Source: Bacillus mojavensis RO-H-1 = KCTC 3706 (GTDB lineage: Bacteria; Bacillota; Bacilli; Bacillales; Bacillaceae). From it: a stretch of 64,000 nt of DNA. How positions within the stretch are numbered: position 1 is the first letter of the stretch; each line of letters starts with the position of its first letter. A program made the position numbers and the translations under genes. Below are positions 56,360-64,000 of this stretch, piece by piece. The DNA lies in assembly GCF_000245335.1 (NCBI RefSeq), contig NZ_JH600279.1, positions 62,001-126,000 on the forward strand. Reading direction: 5' to 3'. The notes below the pieces were generated by a model. That model saw only the letters and a program-made list of their open reading frames with translations. It had not been told where the DNA came from and did no database searches.

Positions 56360-57688
56360 CTATAAGACAAGCGCCGCAATCCAGCCAAAAATAACAAGCG
56401 GAATGTTATAAAAGATAAATGTCGGCACACAAGTGTCCCAAATGTGGTGATGCTGTCCGTCCGCACTCAGACCTGAAGTCGGCCCAAGTGTACTGTCGCT
56501 GGCAGGTGAACCGGCATCACCAAGCGCGGCAGCCGCTCCGATAATCGCAATCGTTGCCATCGGGCTGAATCCGAGCTGCATACATAGAGGCACAAAGATC
56601 GTTGTGATCACCGGAATCGTTGCAAAAGATGAGCCGATTCCCATAGTAATCAGCAATCCGACAATCAGCATCAGCAATGCGCCCATTGACTGGCTGTGCC
56701 CAATAATACCAGCTGATGTTTTGACCAATGACTCGACATCTCCGGTTTTTGTCAAGACATTTGAGAATCCGGCTGCAACAAGCATAACAAATCCGATAAA
56801 GGCCATTAATACCATACCGTCAGTAATCAATGAATCCGCCTCGTCACGTTTCATTACACCGCTGACAAACAGGATAATCAGGCCGGCCAGCGCCCCCATA
56901 ATCATCCCTTCTACTCCCAAGGTCTGCGATAAATAAAGCTGGACGCCGAGTGACACTACAATGGCGAGAACCGCGATTCCCAGACTTTTTTTCGTATATG
57001 GAGATGGTTTCACACCTGAGATTTCTTTTGTTTCATACACTTTTGGTTTGCGATAAACGATTACTGATAAAATCAAACCGACAACCATGCCTGCAACCGG
57101 TATGATCAGCGCGTACGGAATATCGCCAAGCGGAACGTTTAAACCCGCATCAGCCATGTTGTCCTTCAGCATGCCTTGGAAAATCTGGCCGAAGCCGACA
57201 GGCAGCAAAATATAAGGAGCCGTTAAGCCGAACGTAATCACACATGCAATCAGCCTGCGGTCCATTTCAAGCTCATTAAAGATTTTCAAAAGCGGCGGTA
57301 TCAGCACAGGAATAAATGCGATGTGAACCGGTACCACGTTTTGCGAAAAACAAGCTACGATTAAAATAATCAGTACAATGAGCACTTTAGACAGTGCCTT
57401 TTTTCGTGTATCTTCTTTATTTCCAATTAACTTCACAGAAGCTTCCACCATAGCATCCGGAAGACCTGTTTTCGTTAAAGCCGCAGCAAACGCACCTAGC
57501 ATAGCGTAGCTGACTGCAACGGTGGCATTTCCGCCGAGCCCCTCTGTAAAGGCTTTAACCGTTTCACCAAGGCCGAGTCCTCCTGTTAAGCCGCCGGCCA
57601 AGGCACCTATGATTAAAGCAATAACTATATTGACACGCAGAAGGCTTAAGACAAGCATAAGCAGTACTGCGATGACGACTGCATTCAT
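56360..57688 (-). CDS. yuiF: Na+/H+-antiporter-type permease YuiF
   Basis: This 442-residue membrane protein has about eleven to twelve hydrophobic segments and belongs to the Na+/H+ antiporter (NhaC-related, ArsB/NhaD-like) family that also contains amino-acid permeases. Family features include ACFSQNVVPVHIAFIPVLIP (about residue 112) and the C-terminal GAAAALGDAGSPASDSTLGP (about residue 385). The substrate is not readable from the sequence. The start at 57688 has GGAGGGG five bases upstream; the extension to 57757 is rejected. Its promoter overlaps a palindrome. Confidence 0.85.
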   Translation of the reverse strand: MNAVVIAVLLMLVLSLLRVNIVIALIIGALAGGLTGGLGLGETVKAFTEGLGGNATVAVSYAMLGAFAAALTKTGLPDAMVEASVKLIGNKEDTRKKALSKVLIVLIILIVACFSQNVVPVHIAFIPVLIPPLLKIFNELEMDRRLIACVITFGLTAPYILLPVGFGQIFQGMLKDNMADAGLNVPLGDIPYALIIPVAGMVVGLILSVIVYRKPKVYETKEISGVKPSPYTKKSLGIAVLAIVVSLGVQLYLSQTLGVEGMIMGALAGLIILFVSGVMKRDEADSLITDGMVLMAFIGFVMLVAAGFSNVLTKTGDVESLVKTSAGIIGHSQSMGALLMLIVGLLITMGIGSSFATIPVITTIFVPLCMQLGFSPMATIAIIGAAAALGDAGSPASDSTLGPTSGLSADGQHHHIWDTCVPTFIFYNIPLVIFGWIAALVL

Positions 57689-57747
57689 GATACCCCTCCA
57701 AAAATCCTTTAGTTTGCTAATGTAGTAGATAAATAAAGTACGAACGT

Positions 57748-57782
57748 ATCGTATCATATCATAACACTTTAGTCAACTAAAG
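57748..57782 (-). promoter_or_regulatory. yuiF promoter with overlapping palindromic operator
   Basis: On the minus strand TTGACT (57771-57776) and TACGAT (57748-57753) are 17 bp apart. A 16-bp near-perfect palindrome, CTTTAGTTGACTAAAG (57767-57782), contains the -35 box. A regulator binding there would block RNA polymerase. The regulator is unknown to me. Confidence 0.6.
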
Positions 57783-57794
57783 ATTTTGGAGGAG

Positions 57795-57824
57795 AAAAAC
57801 CCTGCCGCGAAATCGCAGCAGGGC
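57795..57824 (-). terminator. Terminator after pepA
   Basis: On the minus strand CCCTGCTGCG pairs with CGCGGCAGGG around ATTT, followed by a T-run. It lies about 10 bp after the pepA stop. Confidence 0.88.
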
Positions 57825-57832
57825 TGTATTTG

Positions 57833-59336
57833 TTATGCTTTTGTGTGTTCTTCCGCTGTAAATCTTTCTGCCAGCGTAGCCAGTGTCCTTGCCATGACGC
57901 CGGTTGCACCGGACGGACCAAAGCAGCTTGTTTTACTTGAAGTTGCTGTGCCTGCAATATCAAGATGAACCCAAGGTGTCGTTTCAGCAAACTCACCAAG
58001 AAACGTTCCTGCCATAATTGCATGGCCTTCTCGTCCCGGTGAATTGTTTAAATCCGCCATTTGGCTGTTTTTCACACGTTTTTTATCCTTTTCTGTAATC
58101 GGCAGCTTCCAGATGGCCTCACCACACTCTTCCGCAGCTTCAGCCACCTGCTGATAAAAGCTCTCGTTATTTGTCATGGCGCCGGTTGTTTCTGTGCCCA
58201 ATGCCACAACAACGCCGCCAGTGAGTGTTGCCACATCAACAAGAACAGACGCGCCATGCTGTTTCGCATATGTAAGGCCGTCTGCAAGCACAAGCCTTCC
58301 TTCTGCATCCGTATTAAGGATTTCAATCGTTTTTCCGCTTAATGACACGATGACATCGTCAGGCTTCATCGCCCCGCCTGAAATCATGTTGTCGGTTGAC
58401 GGAATGACAGCCAGCACATTTTGCTCTGGACGAAGTTCGCCGATCGTTTCCATAGCACCAAGGACCGCTGCCGCTCCTCCCATATCGGATTTCATGCCGA
58501 CAATTCCTGTTTTGGTTTTAATAGAGTAACCGCCTGTGTCAAAGGTAATTCCTTTTCCGACAAGTCCAATAACATTTTTCCATTCCTTTTTGCCCTGATA
58601 CTTCAAGACAATCATTTTGGGCGGTTCGGCAGAGCCTTGGTTTACCGCAAGGATTCCGCCCATACCGAGCTCTTCCATATCCGATTTCTCCAATATTTCA
58701 CACTCAAAATCATATTTCGCCGCAAGCTCGGACGCATATGAAGCCAGGTCAGTTGCTGTCAGCATATTTCCCGGCATATTCACAAGCGTTCTTGCCGAAT
58801 TTGTGCCCTGCCCGTATGCCTGGCCGACAAGAAGCCCGGCCTGCACTTCTTGTGTATCTTCATCTGTGACGGCATAGATGGATTCAAGCTGTTTATCCGG
58901 CTCATTTGATTTGTGCTTATAATCCTGCACCTCATAAGAAGCAAGCAGGCAGCTCTCAGCTAATGCGTGAGCGGCATCCGCTGCGGGCACTTCTTCACAA
59001 ATAAATGTGTCAAGCAGTACGGCAGCCTCTTGTTTCCTGTCTTTATGAATGGCTTGAAAAACATGGGCAAAGCTTTCCTTCGCCTCTTCAAATGAATAAT
59101 TCGCCTCCCTTCCCAAACCGACAAAATAAATACGTTTCATACCAGCGGAGGACGGAGGGAATACTTTTGATACTTGATTCCGTTTGGCAGAGACATCACC
59201 GTCTTTCAGAAGCTGAGTCAGATGGCCTTCCAGTTTTTCATCAATTTCCTTTGCTTTGCCTGTCAGCTGGTCTTTTTTGAAAAAGTCCGACCACTAGGGT
59301 TTCAGTATGCTCTAATTGTTGAACCGCATAAAACAT
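57833..59336 (-). pseudogene. pepA: Leucyl aminopeptidase PepA (YuiE), frameshifted near its start
   Basis: This M17 leucine aminopeptidase should be 500 residues. Translation from the ATG at 59336 (AGGAGTG upstream) gives [20 protein letters not shown] and then shifts; the correct frame resumes after the T6 run (plus strand) at 59273-59278, and the rest reads without interruption to 57833. The total length of 1504 bp is one base too many for 500 codons plus stop. The C-terminal 435 codons, from [10 protein letters not shown] (59140), carry the full catalytic domain, including NTDAEGRL and the metal-binding K/D residues. Either a genuine frameshift or a sequencing error. No ribosome binding site precedes the internal ATG at 59140. 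Confidence 0.85.
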
Positions 59337-59491
59337 AAGGCTTACACTCCTAACGTAATGGGTATTTGTAATGAACAATGGTATAATAGGAAATACATTC
59401 TTTCCTTACATTTATTTTATCAAACAACAGACGAAGACCTGCTTTTTTCTTTTGTAACACGAAAGATTTTCATATAGAAAGGATGTCGCCT

Positions 59492-59968
59492 ATGGAACTT
59501 TTTATGAATTTTCCTTTATTATCAAGCCTTGCTGCCATCATCTTTGCACAAGTCATTAAAGTGCCGATACAATTTATCGTATCCAGAAAACTGGACTGGT
59601 CGCTGGTGACAAGTACAGGCGGCATGCCGAGTTCCCATTCCGCGGCTGTGACGGCGCTCTCTACCGGCGTAGCCTTAGAGCATGGGATAGGTTCCTCTCT
59701 CTTTGCGGTTTCAGCTATTTTTGCAGTCATTACCATGTTTGACGCAACCGGCGTCAGACGTCATGCCGGCGAGCAGGCAACAGTCATTAATAAGCTTGTG
59801 ATTGATTTTAACCGTTTTGTGAATGAAGCAAAAGATTTCCCGAAAGCTGAAGAGAAAGAAAAACAAAAAAAGCTGAAAGAGCTTCTCGGCCATCAGCCAA
59901 TCGAGGTCTTTTTTGGCGGATTGACAGGAATTTTATTAACACTGGCACTGGCATATTTTTTTCTGTAA
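59492..59968 (+). CDS. yuiD: Membrane protein YuiD (DUF212, acid phosphatase/haloperoxidase-related)
   Basis: This 158-residue protein belongs to the divergent PAP2 family (DUF212), with four hydrophobic helices. It has GGMPSSHSAAVTALSTGVAL (about residue 43) and DATGVRRHAGEQA (about residue 87), which resemble the phosphatase SGH and R-H motifs. The activity has not been shown. The start at 59492 has AAAGGATG six bases upstream; the ORF begins nine bases earlier without a site. Its terminator is shared with yuiC. Confidence 0.88.
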   Translation: MELFMNFPLLSSLAAIIFAQVIKVPIQFIVSRKLDWSLVTSTGGMPSSHSAAVTALSTGVALEHGIGSSLFAVSAIFAVITMFDATGVRRHAGEQATVINKLVIDFNRFVNEAKDFPKAEEKEKQKKLKELLGHQPIEVFFGGLTGILLTLALAYFFL

Positions 59969-59971
59969 AAA

Positions 59972-60661
<690 letters not shown>

Positions 60662-60733
60662 TCACCTCTCCTCCGAATCATTGTTCCCACATAGCGGGAA
60701 CAATATTCAAAATGGTGAATGTGCTGAAGGCAC

Positions 60734-60760
60734 AAAAAAGCTTTCTTTAGAAAGAAAGCG
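60734..60760 (-). terminator. Terminator after yuiB
   Basis: On the minus strand GCTTTCTTT pairs with AAAGAAAGC, followed by six Ts. It begins about five bases after the yuiB stop. Confidence 0.8.
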
Positions 60761-60763
60761 GCA

Positions 60764-61084
60764 TTAAAACATCTGATATCCTCTTTTTCTGAGCATGTTG
60801 ATCGCTATGCCTGATACAATGGCGCCGGCCAGACCGCTGGCTAAAATCAATACATCTGCAGCAGCTAACGATACGACTCTCTGAAACAGGCCGGCAAAAG
60901 ATTCGCCTGGTGATTGAATATAGCTGATCAGCTTTTCCTTACTGATAATGAAAAGGCATACAATCGGATAAATCACAGCCATAATCCAGGACATTCTCAG
61001 CAGCATGTTTAATAAGAAACCGATTCCAAAAAACAAAACAAAAAATAAAACAATTGAGATGATAACGACTGGCAGACTAATCAA
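60764..61084 (-). CDS. yuiB: Small membrane protein YuiB
   Basis: This 106-residue protein has three hydrophobic segments (about residues 3-25, 32-48 and 74-95) and few charged loops; its function is unknown. The start is TTG with GGGGGTGGGG upstream. It follows yuiA by about 50 bp on the same strand and is likely cotranscribed with it. Confidence 0.82.
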   Translation of the reverse strand: MISLPVVIISIVLFFVLFFGIGFLLNMLLRMSWIMAVIYPIVCLFIISKEKLISYIQSPGESFAGLFQRVVSLAAADVLILASGLAGAIVSGIAINMLRKRGYQMF

Positions 61085-61134
61085 AACCCCACCCCCTGCG
61101 TTACTTTTAGTGTACCGCGGGGGCTTTTAAAAAG

Positions 61135-61278
61135 TCAACGGCTGGAAAATGACTGACTGTCTTTACCTGTCCCTTGACATGACGGACAAGTTTCTGAACC
61201 GCCGAGGATTAATTGAAAATACCCTTTCCCTGAGCAAAACGGGCATGCCTGTGAAGCGGTTGTCGTTGCGGTTTTCAT
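61135..61278 (-). CDS. yuiA: Zinc-ribbon-like small protein YuiA
   Basis: This 47-residue protein is shorter than usual ORF cut-offs. It starts MKTATTTASQACPFCSGKGY and contains two CxxCxGxG motifs (CPFCSGKG and CPSCQGTG), the DnaJ-type zinc-binding pattern; a single four-Cys site is likely. AAAGGTG lies upstream of the ATG at 61278. A probable promoter TTGACA-17-TATCTG lies about 40-70 bp upstream. I recognise it as yuiA. Its role is unknown, but a zinc-bound protein chaperone cofactor is possible. Confidence 0.88.
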   Translation of the reverse strand: MKTATTTASQACPFCSGKGYFQLILGGSETCPSCQGTGKDSQSFSSR

Positions 61279-61428
61279 CTTAGCATCACCTTTTTCTTAA
61301 TTTTCAGATAATAATACCATATCAAGCTGTCAATGATAAAGTCAGATCATGTGACAAATCTTTTGATGTAAGCGGAAACATTTTTATTTTGCTCTTGTTC
61401 TCTTTTTATTTTGGCGTTTTTTAATAAA

Positions 61429-61452
61429 ACAAAACCCGCGGAGCGCGGGTTT

Positions 61453-61455
<3 letters not shown>
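61429..61455 (-). terminator. Terminator after yumB
   Basis: AAAACCCGCG pairs with CGCGGGTTTT around a GAG loop, and on the minus strand a GTTTTATT tail follows. It overlaps the yumB stop codon. Confidence 0.85.
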
Positions 61456-62700
<1,245 letters not shown>

Positions 62701-62756
62701 TTAGACGCATATAAAAATCATCATTTGTGTTATCTTCAGCTTATTGGCAGGATTTT

Positions 62757-62852
62757 ATGAAATATATTGAAAAGTTTTTTGTGAAGTCCACACCCATAGC
62801 ACTACTATCATGTTTATCCGGCTGGTTCATGAATCATTCAGAAAAAAGATGA
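62757..62852 (+). CDS. Possible small membrane peptide upstream of yumC
   Basis: The 31-codon frame reads MKYIEKFFVKSTPIALL and then a hydrophobic stretch with CLSGWF, ending EKR. AGGA lies six bases before the ATG and an imperfect hairpin with seven Ts follows. A basic-hydrophobic-basic plan suggests a single-pass peptide. It may equally be chance; no homologue is recalled. Confidence 0.2.
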   Translation: MKYIEKFFVKSTPIALLSCLSGWFMNHSEKR

Positions 62853-62960
62853 ATTCATTTTTTTCTTATCGTATCGGCCTGCGGGCATATGATCAAGAAT
62901 GAATGCGCATACAAACGTACCGCGAATTTTTCTGCTGACTCGTCAATTTTAAGAGCAATA

Positions 62961-62969
62961 TGGTATAAT
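62961..62969 (+). promoter_or_regulatory. Extended -10 promoter of yumC
   Basis: TGGTATAAT combines a TGn extension with a perfect TATAAT (62964-62969), 34 bp before the yumC start. The -35 region (CGTCAA, 17 bp upstream) is poor, which is common for extended -10 promoters. Confidence 0.6.
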
Positions 62970-63003
62970 TAATAACAATTTTCATTTAGGAGGCAATTTT
63001 CGT

Positions 63004-64000
63004 ATGCGAGAGGATACAAAGGTTTATGATATTACCATTATAGGCGGGGGACCGGTCGGCTTATTCACCGCTTTTTACGGAGGCATGAGACAGGCAAGCG
63101 TCAAAATTATCGAAAGCCTGCCTCAGCTTGGCGGACAGCTTAGCGCCCTGTACCCTGAGAAATATATATATGACGTAGCAGGATTCCCGAAAATCCGCGC
63201 CCAAGAGCTAGTGAACAACTTAAAAGAGCAAATGGCGAAATTCGACCAAACCATTTGTTTAGAGCAGGCGGTTGAATCTGTTGAAAAACAAGCAGACGGC
63301 GTGTTTAAGCTTGTGACAAACGAAGAAACCCATTACTCTAAAACGGTCATCATCACTGCAGGAAACGGCGCATTCAAACCAAGAAAGCTCGAGCTTGAAA
63401 CAGCTGAACAATACGAAGGCAAAAACCTTCACTACTTCGTTGATGATTTACAAAAATTCGCCGGCCGACGCGTTGCGATTCTGGGCGGAGGAGATTCAGC
63501 GGTTGACTGGGCACTTATGCTTGAGCCAATTGCAAAAGAAGTTTCCATCGTTCACCGCCGCGATAAATTCCGCGCGCATGAGCACAGTGTGGAAAACCTT
63601 CACGCATCTAAGGTGAATGTCCTGACTCCATTTGTTCCGGCGGAGCTCATCGGAGAAGACAAAATCGAGCAGCTTGTGCTTGAGGAAGTGAAAGGCGAGC
63701 GCAAAGAGATTTTAGAAATCGACGACTTAATCGTCAACTACGGCTTCGTATCATCTCTTGGACCGATCAAAAACTGGGGACTTGAAATTGAGAAAAATTC
63801 TATTGTTGTTAAATCTACAATGGAAACAAACATCGAAGGCTTCTTCGCCGCAGGTGACATTTGCACATACGAAGGAAAAGTCAATCTGATCGCAAGCGGC
63901 TTCGGCGAAGCACCGACAGCTGTTAACAACGCGAAAGCATATATGGATCCGAAAGCTCGCGTACAGCCGCTGCACTCTACAAGTCTTTTTGAAAATAAGT
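63004..64000 (+). CDS. yumC: Ferredoxin/flavodoxin-NADP+ reductase YumC, stop codon cut by the window end
   Basis: This thioredoxin-reductase-like FNR (type 2) has all 332 codons present, ending STSLFENK; only the first base of the stop codon is inside the window. FAD-binding GGGPVGL (residues 15-21), NADPH-binding [12 protein letters not shown] (about residue 160) and [20 protein letters not shown] near 285 are visible. No redox CxxC is present, which separates it from thioredoxin reductases. It transfers electrons between NADPH and ferredoxin or flavodoxin. AGGAGG precedes the ATG at 63004. It is an essential-type enzyme in B. subtilis. Confidence 0.95.
   Translation, partial: MREDTKVYDITIIGGGPVGLFTAFYGGMRQASVKIIESLPQLGGQLSALYPEKYIYDVAGFPKIRAQELVNNLKEQMAKFDQTICLEQAVESVEKQADGVFKLVTNEETHYSKTVIITAGNGAFKPRKLELETAEQYEGKNLHYFVDDLQKFAGRRVAILGGGDSAVDWALMLEPIAKEVSIVHRRDKFRAHEHSVENLHASKVNVLTPFVPAELIGEDKIEQLVLEEVKGERKEILEIDDLIVNYGFVSSLGPIKNWGLEIEKNSIVVKSTMETNIEGFFAAGDICTYEGKVNLIASGFGEAPTAVNNAKAYMDPKARVQPLHSTSLFENK

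Noticed and set aside
62770-62800. Rex-like motif TTGTGAA near yumB
   Set aside because: Only one half-site is present; the second half reads ACACC instead of TTCACAA, so Rex control of yumB is not supported.

Overview
This window is a chromosomal segment of the Bacillus subtilis group. From memory, gene content, order and orientation match the malK-to-yumC region of B. subtilis 168. Protein-level differences (for example in DhbB, DhbC and BesA, and a completely different ComQ/ComX/ComP sensor block) show that it is a related wild strain or sister species rather than 168. No phage, IS element, CRISPR array, tRNA or rRNA was found. Start codons are often TTG or GTG behind strong AGGAGG-type ribosome binding sites, as is usual in low-GC Firmicutes. 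Comparisons with 168 proteins rest on recollection, not on a search.

Layout. 1-7.9 kb: malate sensing (malK end, malR), a nucleoside ABC importer (nupNOPQ) behind a CodY-like box, and the malate symporter maeN with a cre-like site. 7.9-14.2 kb: yufS, then the seven-gene Mrp Na+/H+ antiporter operon. 14.2-19.0 kb, minus strand: the quorum-sensing locus degQ-comQ-comX-comP-comA-yuxO. ComX ends in MLDWKY, a pherotype different from 168, and the comQ/comX/5' comP block is visibly AT-rich. 19.4-28.2 kb: yuzC, the c-di-GMP phosphodiesterase pdeH (yuxH), the NAD salvage pair pncA-pncB, small conserved genes (yueI, yueH, yueG, yueF, yuzF), an HD hydrolase (yueE) and an SDR (yueD). 27.7-37.9 kb: the type VII (WXG100/Yuk) secretion operon yukE-yukD-essB-essC-esaA(yueB)-essA(yueC), running into yueD. 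38.4-41.7 kb: adeR, alanine dehydrogenase ald, and yukJ. 41.7-54.8 kb, minus strand: the bacillibactin siderophore cluster besA, dhbA-C-E-B-F and an MbtH-like gene, with two Fur boxes. The two DhbF adenylation pockets read as Gly and Thr. 55-64 kb: a YedY-like molybdoenzyme (yuiH), biotin transporter bioYB, permease yuiF, leucyl aminopeptidase pepA (frameshifted here), yuiD, yuiC, yuiB, yuiA, NADH dehydrogenase-like yumB and ferredoxin/flavodoxin-NADP+ reductase yumC. The yumC coding sequence is complete, but its stop codon is cut by the window edge.

Functional threads. ComX/ComP/ComA drives degQ through a visible ComA box. Iron limitation, through Fur, controls besA and dhb, which make and hydrolyse bacillibactin. 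MalK/MalR is expected to control maeN. Several operons carry an intercistronic hairpin after a first gene whose product is likely needed in excess (nupN/nupO, yukE/yukD, besA/dhbA) or at the comP/comA junction. The most notable points are the ROH1-type ComX tail in an AT-rich pherotype block, a one-base frameshift in pepA in a homopolymer, an operator-like palindrome over the yuiF promoter, and an orphan plus-strand terminator between degQ and yuzC.
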